From NCBI RefSeq assembly GCF_028308085.1, contig NZ_JAQMFS010000071.1, forward strand, positions 1-46,861: a stretch of 46,861 nucleotides of DNA. Direction: 5' to 3'. A program made the position numbers and the translations under genes. The notes under the pieces are model-generated. The model saw only the letters and a program-made list of their open reading frames with translations, had not been told where the DNA came from and did not search any database. This DNA is from Gemella haemolysans (GTDB taxonomy: Bacteria; Bacillota; Bacilli; Staphylococcales; Gemellaceae). Within the stretch, counting starts at the first letter, position 1; each line of letters starts with the position of its first letter. Shown one piece after another: positions 11,501 to 20,000 of this stretch.

Positions 11501-14391
11501 GTCCCCGTTGGCTTAGCATTTTGAATTGATGCTACGTCTGTTGAGCTTGCTTCACGGTATGCTACATACCCTTTAAATCCTGATGCTGTTTCAACTTCCC
11601 AACCAGCATTTGATTTTTTAGCTGTTACTGCTGTTCCGTCAGAAGATGTCCATTGATTTGTTACTGAGTCATAACTTACTGTAACTACCATCCCTTGTTC
11701 TGAAGATGTGTTATCTTTTTTAACTAGAGTCTCTGTACGTGTAACATTACCTACTGCTGTTACCTCACCATTTTTACGGATTTCAGCAATTTTATCTACT
11801 AATGTTGCTGCTGAAGATGTTGTATTCCATGTACGTTCAAACTCATAAACAACGAACTTAACATCACCATTTGCTTGAGCATCTGTATAAACACGACGTT
11901 CAATAAGAGTTGATGTACCATTACCATTGTCTTTTAATTCATAAGCTTTTTCAGTAGGTAATGAATATTTACCTGTTGCACTGTTAAATACCGCTTTATA
12001 CGTATTACCTGCTGCGTCATTTACCATAGCAAATTCACGTTGAATATTTGCTTTCACCTTATCAGTTGTTGCTTTTGCTGCAATACTATCAACACCTACG
12101 TATTGTGTAGCATCAGATGTTACCGGAAGATTGAATTTTGAAGGTGCTGTTGTAGAAGCTGCTCCTAGTACATCTCCTTCATTTACAGCTGTATTTGTAG
12201 TTCCAGCTGCTACTGTCCAGTTTCCATCCTTAACTGCTAATTTAGTTACAGTACCATCTGGCATTGTAATTTCTGCAGTGTTAGCTCCGTTTGAAATAGT
12301 TACAGGTACTTTTGTAGCATATGCTTCTACGTTAGATACTGTAATTTTTGGTGCTACAGCAATAGTAATATTTTCATGAGCTTCTTGACCATACATATTC
12401 CAATCCTGATTTTTCGCATTGGTTGTATTATTATAGTCTTTTGCATAAACAGCCGCTGTAAAAATTCCCGCTTCTGACGCTGTTCCAGTAATGTCTCCAG
12501 TTTGTGGATTATAATTTAATCCTGGTACGACATCATTTATCGAAGTTTGACTTCCCGTATAATTACCATTTAGGGCTGTGTGGGCTGTGACCGTTTGCGG
12601 TCCATTCTCGGTATTTACTTTAGATCCGTCAACTGCAGTGAAAGTTGCTCCAGTCGCGCCTCCAGGAGCAGTTTTTGAACCGGCAACAACTTTTTCTCCA
12701 TTTTTTCTGTATACATAACCTGCTCTTTCATCGCGACTCATTCCATCGTTATCAACATATTTGATGTTATGATTAACTTGATCGCCAATTGTTACTAATT
12801 TTGATTTTCCTTGAATAACTGGTGCAGATGAATCTTGCCATCCTATCCATCCAGCCGTTAAGTCTTTGAAACCAACCTGCTGAGTAGCTCCACCTTTCTC
12901 TATAGTTAAAATATAACGCATGTCATATACACCATTTTGAAGAGTAGATGATACATATCCTTCCACAGTATCTTTATCAGCATTATATGCTAATCCTGGT
13001 GGTAAGTTGCTCATATCAACTTTTGTAATTGTATATCCTGCAGCAGTTGCCTCTGGTGATAAACTAAAACGTTTTTTTACATCTGTAAGATAAACATAAT
13101 GATTTCCTTGCTCATAAGTATATCCGTAGATTTCTGTAGTTAGATACTCATAAGCACCTCCTGCACCGTATGTGCTAATGATCTTATCTTTGTTAGCTTT
13201 TCCTGTAACACGGATCTTTCCATTCCATAGAATAGCTTCACGTCCAAGCTTTTGAGCTTCTGTTTTTGATAAAGGAATATCTGTACGACCACTTGTCCCG
13301 GCTTGTCCATTATTAGTCGCAGGCACATCAGTGTTCTCAGATTGATAACCATGAACATAAACTTTATAGTTAGCGTTACCATCTAGTACTTTGTATGATT
13401 TACCTGTAGAACCAAGAAATTCTCCATTTTCTTTTCTTAATTCTGTAGAAGAAGCTGTGTATCCTTCATTAGCTGAAAGAGCTACTCCGTATCTACCGTC
13501 ACGACGAACACCAGCGTTTTCTAATTCAGCGTATACCGCTTTAATAGAGTTGCTTAATTCTTCTAAGCTTCTTGCGATTTGTTCTTTAGTTACATTGTCA
13601 CTTCCAAGTAAGTTGTTAGCTACTTTGATAACTTCTTCGTTTTTAGCTACTGCTTTTTCTACAGCTGGTTTTGCTTCGATTTTAACTTCGTTTTTACGAA
13701 TAGCTTCTTTAGCCAACACGTTTGTTACTTCTGCTTCTGAAGTTACTTGAGTTAATTCTTTCTTAGCTTCTTTAACTTCTTTAGATTCTTTTGCTTCTGA
13801 TTTTGCTTTTTCTTCAGCTTTTTTAGCTTCATCTTTCGCAGCTGTTCCAGTTGCTTCTGATTCTGCTACTACTGAAGTTAGCACGTTTAGTGTTGTTACT
13901 TTCGTATTAACTTCGTCTTGAGTTGCATTAGCTTTTGCGAATACTTCTTTTGCTTTTGCTAATTCTTCACGAGCTGTTTTTAATGCTACTTCATCAGCAT
14001 TTTTAGCCGCTGCTAATTTTTGCTCTAAGTTTTCAATACTTGCTTTTAGAGCTGTTTTATCAGCTGCTTTTGCTTCAGCTTTAGCTTCTGTTTTCGGAGC
14101 TTCCACTTTTTCAGCTACTGCCGCTGCAACACTTTCTTTCGTGTTTTCTACTTTTGCTGGTTGTGCTTGTGCTTTTGGTGTTTCCTCTTTTGCTCCTGCG
14201 TTTGTTGTGTTGTCCGCAGTTGTGTTATTAGAAACTTCCTCAGCTGCTTGAGACACTGCTCCAGCACCTAAAAAGATACTAGCACCGATCACTACTGATG
14301 CTGTACCGACTTTGAATTTTTTGATAGAGTACGATTCTACTTTAGTACCTTCTTTTGTGGTTTTTAAGTACTTATTATTTTTTCCTACCAT
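5596..14391 (-). CDS. Giant CshA-like LANTG-anchored adhesin B, 2931 aa
   Basis: Wall-anchored fibrillar adhesin. The start is ATG at 14391, not the TTG one codon upstream: AGGAGG is 7 nt away and the N-terminus (MVGKNN) then matches paralogue A. Order: YSIRK-type signal 1-49 (YSIKK at 21-25); Ala/Lys/Glu-rich helical region with FIVAR-like segment to about 300; head with He_PIG-like motifs (LPPGLAYN, GLNYNPQTGDITG); coiled coil about 1018-1168; 12 CshA-type repeats of roughly 95-130 aa (about 1170-2565), each with a 'GTYTIDP..G.VTFTPE' core; four 50-aa repeats containing 'KKDIPGYRFVET'; two further units with 'WVDENGNPLKP'; then LANTG, a hydrophobic helix and the tail RKRQRKDD. CshA repeats build long peritrichous fibrils, so B probably projects its head far from the wall. 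The ligand is unknown. Confidence 0.95.
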   Translation of the reverse strand: MVGKNNKYLKTTKEGTKVESYSIKKFKVGTASVVIGASIFLGAGAVSQAAEEVSNNTTADNTTNAGAKEETPKAQAQPAKVENTKESVAAAVAEKVEAPKTEAKAEAKAADKTALKASIENLEQKLAAAKNADEVALKTAREELAKAKEVFAKANATQDEVNTKVTTLNVLTSVVAESEATGTAAKDEAKKAEEKAKSEAKESKEVKEAKKELTQVTSEAEVTNVLAKEAIRKNEVKIEAKPAVEKAVAKNEEVIKVANNLLGSDNVTKEQIARSLEELSNSIKAVYAELENAGVRRDGRYGVALSANEGYTASSTELRKENGEFLGSTGKSYKVLDGNANYKVYVHGYQSENTDVPATNNGQAGTSGRTDIPLSKTEAQKLGREAILWNGKIRVTGKANKDKIISTYGAGGAYEYLTTEIYGYTYEQGNHYVYLTDVKKRFSLSPEATAAGYTITKVDMSNLPPGLAYNADKDTVEGYVSSTLQNGVYDMRYILTIEKGGATQQVGFKDLTAGWIGWQDSSAPVIQGKSKLVTIGDQVNHNIKYVDNDGMSRDERAGYVYRKNGEKVVAGSKTAPGGATGATFTAVDGSKVNTENGPQTVTAHTALNGNYTGSQTSINDVVPGLNYNPQTGDITGTASEAGIFTAAVYAKDYNNTTNAKNQDWNMYGQEAHENITIAVAPKITVSNVEAYATKVPVTISNGANTAEITMPDGTVTKLAVKDGNWTVAAGTTNTAVNEGDVLGAASTTAPSKFNLPVTSDATQYVGVDSIAAKATTDKVKANIQREFAMVNDAAGNTYKAVFNSATGKYSLPTEKAYELKDNGNGTSTLIERRVYTDAQANGDVKFVVYEFERTWNTTSSAATLVDKIAEIRKNGEVTAVGNVTRTETLVKKDNTSSEQGMVVTVSYDSVTNQWTSSDGTAVTAKKSNAGWEVETASGFKGYVAYREASSTDVASIQNAKPTGTSTSYSEAKDASVDLLKSEKANVDFTDTIDDKSDDAQSETIKTKLTVTAPDGSQKVFDAAKAEETAYIQAQRTAAAKTQAAATAVKEQQESQNELARLQELLDRSTRTVEDAQSALDNLKLRTISPTAQELAERKLAHAKEFKASIEAQLATAQANLSTKNTEVESARTAALEAEKAVETAREALKTAAAANLANPEIAAYTLGQYGSYKVTVRAVDSNGVVTTPTVGGTDSGEVTEDAVAETTYYIVVPKPEISSGAQDTPQSDTMEKGFKTGLPENSTVSDYKLVDPTTGNKVSSVTTDEGTYTVNPTTGEVSFTPAQGYVGTAKPISVAANVTIPGEDGNPVTVEASTTYTPTVYGVKGNADTTKDIQGAVQTSKPGIERFSKLNTPENTPDGTNVDLTTAKYSLEGADNEGKVVVPNEGTYTIDPTTGVVTFTPLPTFTGTAQGVDVKVTANATDKEGNTVEVTATGKYTPVVEPASPTAEAATSTDVQGATQEQPVTFNDSKTTIDGVEKKVPIDPTTYTLLDENGQPASEVPAKDATGKVVGTYTVKNVDGKAVAVFTPTDKTYVGKVEPVTVQAKDKNGTPVTTTYTPNITPVTPTGTPATSEGIQGSPQEGTPTFTQGHPVAPIKIDATQPAKLVDPTTGKPTDEPTIPAKDSTGKQVGTYTIDPTSGKVTFTPNKDFVGTPVPATVEVKDANGTPATATYTPTVKPVTPIGKVAFTEDIQGATQSGKPAFEGGKTTVNGKEETVPMDDTVPATFEDGNTTKTIKGEGTYTVAPDGTVTFVPEKTFTGKGTTLTVIRKDKNGTPARGEYTAVVHPVTPTGWDVISADIQGQKQHGKPKFKGGTVEIGGEEKTVEIDENVAPVLLDPATKQPVPVGTTVKVEGEGEYTLKQDGTVDFVPEKTFVGEAKGVIVQRVDKLGQPAIGKYRPIVIGAKPKAQPATSQDVQGQVQKQPVTFIDSVVDKTTVPDIDHPDVKVAVQKTVPINPQSYTLLDENGQPATKVPAKDPEGNVIGEYTLEVVDGKAIGVLTPNATYHGKVQPVRVQAADENGITVETTYTPYITPVTPTATPVTSEGIQGKSQEGTPTFKEGDKKVPINLDKAPKLVDPTTGKPTDATSVKVPNEGTYEIDENGKVTFTPEPNFTGEAKGIEVQREDKNGTPVNGKYTPFVKPVTPKGDEKETQDIQGAPQKSTPTFTGGKTTVNGKEETVEIDTTKPAKLVDPTTGQPTEEKTVKVPGEGTYTIDPKTGEVTFTPEPQFKGKTSGIKVQRVDKNGTPAESTYTPTVLGVTPKGKEAKSKDLQGETQTGKPTFKGGKTTINGKEETVEINNDEPATFEDGSTTKVVPNEGTYTVAPDGTVTFVPEKTFTGVAKGVTVQRVDKNGTPVTAKYTPTVIPVSPSGEDVTSVGPKNTPQEETPVFKGGSETVNGKNKTVEIDKDVPATFEDGSTRKEVPGEGVYTVDKDGKVTFTPEKDFVGVTKGVTVKRVDKNGTPVTAKYTPTVLGATSTKDVVSEGPKGKPQSNTPVFEGDIDKDVPPTFEDGKTTKVVPGQGTYTIDPNGKVTFTPEPEFVGTASGVTVVRKDKNGKTIFASYTPTVRPDTIFRDKEGKEIPGYPSEDGTTPKKDIPGYRFVETVTDNDGNTKHVYEKVKTSFKDKEGKDIPGYPTEEGETPKKDIPGYRFVETKKLPNGDTEHVYEKVKTSFKDKEGKEIPNYPTEDGDQPKKDIPGYRFVETKKLPNGDTEHVYEKVKTSFKDKEGKEIPNYPTEDGEQPKKDIPGYRFVETKKLPNGDIEHVYEKVTPPAPTPTPVVEKTTSWVDENGNPLKPLENGTKVPGEISGYEFVRTVTDKDGNVRHIFKPVNRIPEESRTTNWVDENGNPLKPTEKGTKEAGKVPGYEFVRTEVDKEGNLVHIFRKVTDSVEKVQPKRLANTGESGVDTGLAGFGALLAGIAVAVRKRQRKDD
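5689..5703 (-). other. Sortase motif LANTG of adhesin B
   Basis: Codes L-A-N-T-G, followed by a hydrophobic segment and a basic tail (RKRQRK). Alanine replaces the proline of the usual LPXTG motif. Confidence 0.9.
6090..6695 (-). repeat. Four 150-bp tandem repeats in adhesin B
   Basis: Near-identical units of 50 codons, each coding 'KDKEGKEIP..YP' and 'KKDIPGYRFVET' followed by 'HVYEKV'. The segment beginning ATCCTCTGTTGGATAATTTG occurs at 6181 and 6331, exactly 150 bp apart. The outermost (N-terminal) unit is the most diverged. Confidence 0.85.
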
Positions 14392-14396
14392 CAAAC

Positions 14397-14458
14397 TTCC
14401 TCCTATGATATATATAACTTTTTAGCGTTAAATTAAATATCTCCTCTTATGATATATT
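14397..14458 (-). repeat. Duplicated ribosome-site leader of adhesin B
   Basis: On the minus strand the functional leader (ATATATCATAGGAGGAAGT) is preceded about 44 nt upstream by a decayed copy (ATATATCATAAGAGGAGAT). Only the proximal copy is at a proper distance from the ATG. The distal one would create a second ribosome-binding-like site in the 5' UTR. Confidence 0.55.
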
Positions 14459-15185
14459 TTCTTCTAAACTAAACCTTTTTCAAACTCTTTATCTTCGATT
14501 TTATTGATTATGATATTTAACTTGAACGCATACTACTAATTTGAAATCCATTTTTTGAATTCCACTATTAATAATACCAAATATTATCCTTTTTGTCCAA
14601 GGAATCGACTCGATTTTTAAATCTATATTTTTTTTCGGCTACAAATCATAAAACCCTCATACATTAGCCACATTTTTCCGAGTATAGACAGCCTTATGAA
14701 ACCATGTTAAAATCAACCTTTCAAACTACTAGATGCTATCTATTATCACGCAGTTTTATTCTTAATTTTTACTTACTCTAATGTTTTATAACTATAGAAA
14801 TCTATAATCTCATGCCTACAAACAACTTCAATCTTCATTTATGTTCTTTACTGTAAAAAACACTGATATTATAAACTTTTCATCAAACTATTTCTAGAAA
14901 TTAACTTAACTTCCTTCATTTAATTATTTTATATTAATAAAATAATTATTTTTATTAATCCAGCCTAAAACATTGACCTGTTATTTATAAATTATATTAT
15001 ATTTTTTAGTGGAAAACGAATATTAGTATCATTATTTTTTAACTAAATAGAATATCAGTGAACAACAATTTCAAATATATATACAAGTTAAAAACAAATC
15101 TCGAACATTTAAAATCATCTCCAGCATTTTTCATTAAATAATAATTCATTTAAATATTTTACATATGTAACAAATAGTTACTCTA

Positions 15186-15214
15186 TTGACCTACTTTAAG
15201 ACCTATGATAGAAT
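15186..15214 (+). promoter_or_regulatory. Strong sigma-A promoter of the YwqG-like gene
   Basis: TTGACC (15186-15191), 17 bp, TAGAAT (15209-15214), with a TGA extended -10. It predicts a leader of about 210 nt. A second possible -10 (TATAAT, 15253-15258) lies downstream without a clear -35. Confidence 0.75.
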
Positions 15215-15433
15215 GAAAACGTGGAATATTATGTATTTAATTATTTTTTATGTATAATATGAAAGTAATTTTAAAAAGTTTGATTAACGACAATCTAGCA
15301 AGCACTTTTAATCAATTTTTGTAAAATTTCACCACAAAAATACTTAAAAAAATATTGTACATTGGTTATACATTCGATAATACATAGCCAAATTTTAACA
15401 AAAAACTAAAATACACGTATACCGGAGGGTTAT

Positions 15434-16267
15434 ATGATTACAATTGAAGATATTAACAAAGTTATAGAAAAAATAAAAAATGAACACACAAAAGAATATA
15501 TTGGAATTTCTATCAGCGGAGATAGAGGTCTAAATGTTAGTACAAATAAATTTGGAGGAGTTCCTTACATTGCACAAGACGCTGAGGTTCCAGCAGACGC
15601 AGAAGGTAATCAACTTGCACTACTAGCTCAAATTAACTGTACTGAACTACCAGAAAATGATATTTATCCTAAAGAAGGATTACTACAATTCTGGATTTCA
15701 CGCGATGATTCTTTCGGACTAGATTCTAAAGGAACTAATGTCGTAAAATATATTAAAGATATAGATGAAAACATAACAAATGGAGATGTACTAAGCAAGT
15801 ATCATCTTCCTAGCGAAGATAACGACGAGGAATATTCTCCATTCCAAGAAAAAGATGCATCATTTGCATTAACATTCAACAAAGGAACTTCAACGATTAC
15901 AGCTACAGACTTCTTGTTCGAAGATATCGCAAAAGATGCTATCCATGAATTATTTCCTGATGAACAGGTAGAAGATTTATACGAAGACCTTGATAGTGAA
16001 GTCTATAAAACTCTATTTAAAGCTTTTGATGGCGTTAAACACGCTATAGGTGGCTATCCAACATTTGTTCAATGGGATCCACGTGACCCTGAAAACAAAG
16101 AAGCGTACGACACTATGCTTCTTCAAATAGAAAGTGAATGGGATGCGAACACGAAAGATAACCTAATTATGTGGGGCGATTCAGGAGTTGCAAACTTCTT
16201 TATCAACAAAGAAAAATTAGCAAACTTAGATTTTGAAGATACATTATTCAACTGGGATTGCTGTTAA
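15434..16267 (+). CDS. YwqG-family (DUF1963) protein, 277 aa
   Basis: Cytoplasmic protein of the YwqG/DUF1963 family, whose function is not established. Family marks are visible in order: FGGVPY at 40-45, LALLAQIN at 61-68, EGLLQFW at 81-87, GGYPTFVQWDP near 206-216, LLQIESEWD near 230, WGDSGVANFFI near 247-257, and the C-terminal LFNWDCC. Length is close to that of the B. subtilis member. GGAGGG lies 4-5 nt before the ATG. There is no signal peptide. It is the only plus-strand gene here, has its own promoter and terminator, and is flanked by unrelated giant adhesin genes, so nothing ties it to them beyond position. Confidence 0.9.
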   Translation: MITIEDINKVIEKIKNEHTKEYIGISISGDRGLNVSTNKFGGVPYIAQDAEVPADAEGNQLALLAQINCTELPENDIYPKEGLLQFWISRDDSFGLDSKGTNVVKYIKDIDENITNGDVLSKYHLPSEDNDEEYSPFQEKDASFALTFNKGTSTITATDFLFEDIAKDAIHELFPDEQVEDLYEDLDSEVYKTLFKAFDGVKHAIGGYPTFVQWDPRDPENKEAYDTMLLQIESEWDANTKDNLIMWGDSGVANFFINKEKLANLDFEDTLFNWDCC

Positions 16268-16306
16268 TTAAGACTCTCTGTTAAATTCGGAACATAGAGA
16301 AAAAAT

Positions 16307-16340
16307 AAAATCTAGGCAGCAATTCGCTGCTTAGATTTTT
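16307..16340 (+). terminator. Intrinsic terminator of the YwqG-like gene
   Basis: AAATCTA-G-GCAGC / GCTGC-T-TAGATTT stem with loop AATTC, then a T-rich run. It lies about 40 bp after the stop. An A-run precedes the stem, so it may also work in the other direction. Confidence 0.88.
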
Positions 16341-16377
16341 ATTATTTAGTGATATAACCTTTTTTAATAAAACGTTC

Positions 16378-16415
16378 AAAAGGACAGAGAGTAAAAATTT
16401 ACTTTCTGTCCTTTT
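16378..16415 (-). terminator. Terminator of the zinc-ribbon gene, probably bidirectional
   Basis: Long stem AAAAGGACAGA / TCTGTCCTTTT (16378-16388 with 16405-16415); the inner part can extend the pairing (AGTAAA / TTTACT). It lies about 75 bp beyond the stop of the minus-strand gene and also has Ts on the plus side. Confidence 0.7.
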
Positions 16416-16488
16416 TCGTTTGTGTATATTATAAATTGAATTACAACGAACCTTATTATAATTCACTTTCATCTCTGGTTTATACTTT

Positions 16489-16719
16489 TTAAAAGTCTGA
16501 TACATTATCCGAACCGCAGTAAGGGCAAGTTGGATAACCAAAATCTTGACTTTCAGCATCAAAATACCTGTTACAGTTATTACAATAACATTCTACTTCT
16601 ATCATCCATATATTTTTCGTAGGTAGCTTTTGTGATTTTTTTATAAACTCTGTTGCTATTTTTGCCTTCGACATTAACTCTACCAATAGCATTGTATCCT
16701 CAGCTTGTACTTCTTCCAT
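16489..16719 (-). CDS. Small zinc-ribbon protein, 76 aa
   Basis: Unrecognised small cytoplasmic protein. The C-terminal half has Cys-x2-Cys pairs (C46-x2-C49 and C65-x2-C68, the latter in CPYCGS), the arrangement of a four-cysteine zinc ribbon, with an additional C44. The N-terminal half (to about 35) is a probable amphipathic helix. I chose ATG 16719 over the longer in-frame start at 16767: an AAAGGGG ribosome site lies about 9 nt before 16719, and a TATAAT -10 lies inside the longer reading (16756-16761). Without a family match I infer only metal binding; nucleic-acid or protein interaction is possible. Confidence 0.72.
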   Translation of the reverse strand: MEEVQAEDTMLLVELMSKAKIATEFIKKSQKLPTKNIWMIEVECYCNNCNRYFDAESQDFGYPTCPYCGSDNVSDF

Positions 16720-16755
16720 ATTAAACAACCCCTTTTCTAAATTTTCTTCACCTTT

Positions 16756-16784
16756 ATTATACTCCATTAATTATGCATTTTCTA
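16756..16784 (-). promoter_or_regulatory. Promoter of the zinc-ribbon gene
   Basis: On the minus strand TAGAAA, 17 bp, TATAAT. The -10 matches consensus exactly; the -35 matches 4 of 6 bases. It predicts a 5' UTR of about 30 nt and supports the start at 16719. Confidence 0.6.
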
Positions 16785-16795
16785 ATAATATATAA

Positions 16796-16819
16796 CTTCA
16801 TTTTCTTCCGAAAATGAAG
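16796..16819. other. Perfect 10-bp hairpin upstream of the zinc-ribbon promoter
   Basis: CTTCATTTTC / GAAAATGAAG with a TTCC loop. There is no T-tract suited to termination on the plus strand and only a weak one on the minus. It lies 12 bp upstream of the proposed -35, so it could be an operator or the remains of a terminator. Confidence 0.6.
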
Positions 16820-16951
16820 TCTCGCACCAAATTCCATAAAGCAACCTACTAACCCATGTGCATTTATTCAGCTACTACGACTAAATCTCCCCAGCTGTTT
16901 CAGTCAAGCCTAAAAACAAAAATATCTGTTTCGGCCATTCTATTCAAAGCT

Positions 16952-16990
16952 AAAAACAAAACCCACCTTCGAAATGTATCGAAAGTGGGT
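16952..16990 (-). terminator. Intrinsic terminator of adhesin E
   Basis: ACCCAC plus TTCGA pairing with TCGAA plus GTGGGT (16961-16972 with 16979-16990, one mismatch). On the minus strand it is followed by TTTTGTTTTT. It lies 33 bp beyond the adhesin E stop. Confidence 0.9.
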
Positions 16991-17022
16991 CTTATTCTAA
17001 CTAAGAAGGTTCTTAGCTATTT

Positions 17023-20000
17023 TTAATCTTCTTTATTTTTGCGACGTTTTACTGCTGCAAGTAGTCCACCGAAGATTGCCATTCCTAATCCAGCTAGTCC
17101 TGTATTAGTTTCAGTTGTACCAGTGTTAGCTAAGCGTTTAACTTGAGCTGGTGCTTTCGGCGTCGCTGGTGCTTCTGGAGTTACAGGTGTTGGTTGTGGT
17201 TTTGGTTCCGGCTTAGGCTCTGGTTTAGGCGTTGGCGCTGGAGTCGGAGCTGGTGTTGGTGCTGGCGTTGGGTTTGGTTGTGGTACTGGAACGTAGTTGA
17301 TTGGTGTATCCTTAGTTGGATCGTTCGGTACGTTTGGTACTTCGTATCCTTTAGTTGGATCATTTGGATCAACTGGTTTCAGTGGGTTTCCGTTTGGATC
17401 TACCGGAGTGAATCCTGGTACGTAAGGTACGTGTGGTTTATCACTTCCTGGTTTTGTTGGATCTTTCGGATCGTTTGGATATGGAATTGGATTTGTTGGT
17501 GTTCCTGGGATGTTTGGTACCCATGATCCTAACTTATCGTAAACAACTGTTTCGTTGATATCTTTGATTGTATCAGGTGTTACTTTAACATCTTTAGTTG
17601 ATGATTCTAGATCACCAGCTTTAGCGATGTATCCTTTAACAACTGGTACTGGATATCCATTGAAGATGTCATCGTTACGATCTGTTGTCCATTCTCCATA
17701 TGTGATTTCTCCTGTTACTAAGTTAACCTTAGCTTCACGAGTGAATTTGATTGTTTCTGTACGAGTTTCAGAAACTTCTTTTCCGTTACGATCTACATAC
17801 TTGATAGTACGTGTAGCTGATTTCTCAGTTACAAGATCTTTCACAGTACTTGGCCATACTGGGCTGTTTGGATCGTTAGGGAATACTGGTTTACCTGGTT
17901 CTGGTGTAGATGGTGTTACTGGAGTTCCATCTGGGTTCTTCGGCAAGTTTGGATCATTTGGATCTACTGGTTTACCTGGTGTAACTGGAATAATTCTTTC
18001 AGCTACTGTTACATTGAAGATTTGATCTACAGATTTATCTTTATCAAATACTCTGTCTGTATCTTTAGATGGGAATTCGTTCTTAACTACTCTGTATCCA
18101 GCTTTTTCAAGTTTTTCAATAGTCTTAGTTACTTCATCAACTTTAGACTTAGTGAAGTTAGCTCCTGAATCACCTTCATCTACTACTGGAGTAGATACTA
18201 CTTTACCACTTTCAGTTACGAAGTTAGTGATAGCTTTTTGCTTATCAGTTACGTAGTAAATTGGTGTATCTGTACCTGGATTTGTTGGTACTGGTGGCAC
18301 TTCATATCCTTTAGATGGATCTTTTGGATCAACTGGTGTTAATGGAACTAGTGGGTTATCCGGACTAATTGGTTTAGTTGGATCTTTTGGTACCACTGGT
18401 GTAGTTCCTGGTACGTAAGGAACGATTGGTTTATCGCTACCCGGTTTAGTTGGATCTTTTGGATCGTTTGGATATGGAGTTGGTTTAATTGGAGTTACTC
18501 CTTCTGGTACTTTCGGTACCCATGAACCTAGTTTAGTGTACACAACTTCGATATTTTCATCTTTAGAGTCTGCAGTTAATCCTGTTGTTGCTGCTACTTC
18601 TTTTTGTTTAGCATCTTTCAGAATGTATCCTTTAACTACTGGTGATTCTACTTTATCGAATGTTGTATCTCCACCTTTAGCAGTCCAATCACCGTAAGTG
18701 ATTACTCCTGTTACAGAGTTGATCTTACCTTCACGAGTGAATGTAACTTTATCTGTTACTTTCTTAGCTACTTCCTCACCTTTTTCGTTAACATACTTGA
18801 TTGTACGATTAACGTGACGAGTTGTATCGATTTGTTTAATTAAATCTTCTGTCCATTTTGGTCCATTAGGGTTGTTAGGATCGATTGGTTGTCCTGGTTT
18901 TGGTCTGTTTGGATCATTTGGATTTTCTGGATCTACTGGTTTAAGTGGCTCAGAGTGTTGAGTTAATACAACAGTGTATTCTTGATCTTTACTAGAATCT
19001 TTATCGAAGTTTCCGTTGTTATCTTTACCATAGTTGTTACTTACTAGATCATATCCTTTAGCAATTAACTTAGCAATTTCTGTAGCTACTTCTGTTGCTT
19101 TTGTTAATGGCTCTCCAGACTTACCTTCTTCTTCAATGTTATTAACACCTGGAATTGGGTTTCCACTTAGATCTACGAATTTAGTTACTGCTTTTTGTTT
19201 ATCTTTTACATACTCAATTACAGTATTTTCTGTTGGAGTCTTAGGTGTCGGTGGTACATATCCTTTAGATGGATCTGTTGGATCAACTGGTTTCAGTGGG
19301 TTTCCATCTGGATCTTTTGGGGTTGTTCCTGGGATATGTGGAATCACTGGTACACTTGGTTTGTTTGGATCGTTTGGATTTGTTGGATCATTTGGATCTA
19401 CAACTTTACCTGGATCTTTTGGATCATTTGGATATGGAATTGGATCGATTGGTGTTTCGCCTTCTGGTACTTTCGGAGTCCATGTTCCTACTGGTACGTA
19501 AACTACTTCGATGTTTTCATCTTTAGAGTCTGCAGTTAAGTTTTCTGTAGCTGCTACTTCTTTTTGTTTAGCATCTTTCAGGATGTATCCTTTAACTACT
19601 GGTGATTCTACTTTATCGAATGTTGTATCTCCATCTTTAGCAGTCCAGTTACCGTAAGTAATTTCACCTGTTACTGAGTTAATCTTAGCTTCACGAGTGA
19701 ATGTAACTTTGTCTGTTACTTTCTTAGATACTTCCTCACCTTTTTCGTTAACGTATGTGATTGTACGGTTCACATGACGAGTTGTATCAATTTTCTTAAT
19801 TAGATCTTCTGTCCATTTTGGTCCAGTTGGGTTGTTAGGATCAATTGGTTGTCCTGGTTTTGGTCTGTTTGGATCATTTGGATTTTCTGGATCTACTGGT
19901 TTAACTGGCTCAACGTGTGGTTTAACAGTTACTACGAAACTTTGATCTACTTTCGTATCTTTATCGTATTTCTTATCTGTAGCTGTTGTGAATCCGTCAG

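Larger units (their letters stand above)
14392..15433. other. 1.04-kb AT-rich divergent intergenic region
   Basis: Lies between the divergently transcribed adhesin B (minus) and the YwqG-like gene (plus). The left part carries a degenerate copy of the adhesin B leader (see 14397..14458). The right part carries the YwqG-like gene's promoter and its leader of about 210 nt. The stretch from about 14470 to 15180 shows no ORF or RNA gene that I can support. Confidence 0.7.

Noticed and set aside
5596-14391. CRISPR-like regular repeats
   Set aside because: The repeats are coding, codon-periodic and 150 bp or longer. No short repeat-spacer array was seen anywhere in the window.
14389-14394. TTG at 14394 as the start of adhesin B
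   Set aside because: ATG at 14391 has better ribosome-site spacing and matches the paralogue A N-terminus.
16720-16767. Longer start of the zinc-ribbon gene at 16767
   Set aside because: No ribosome site; a good -10 box and the actual AAGGGG lie inside the extra 16 codons.
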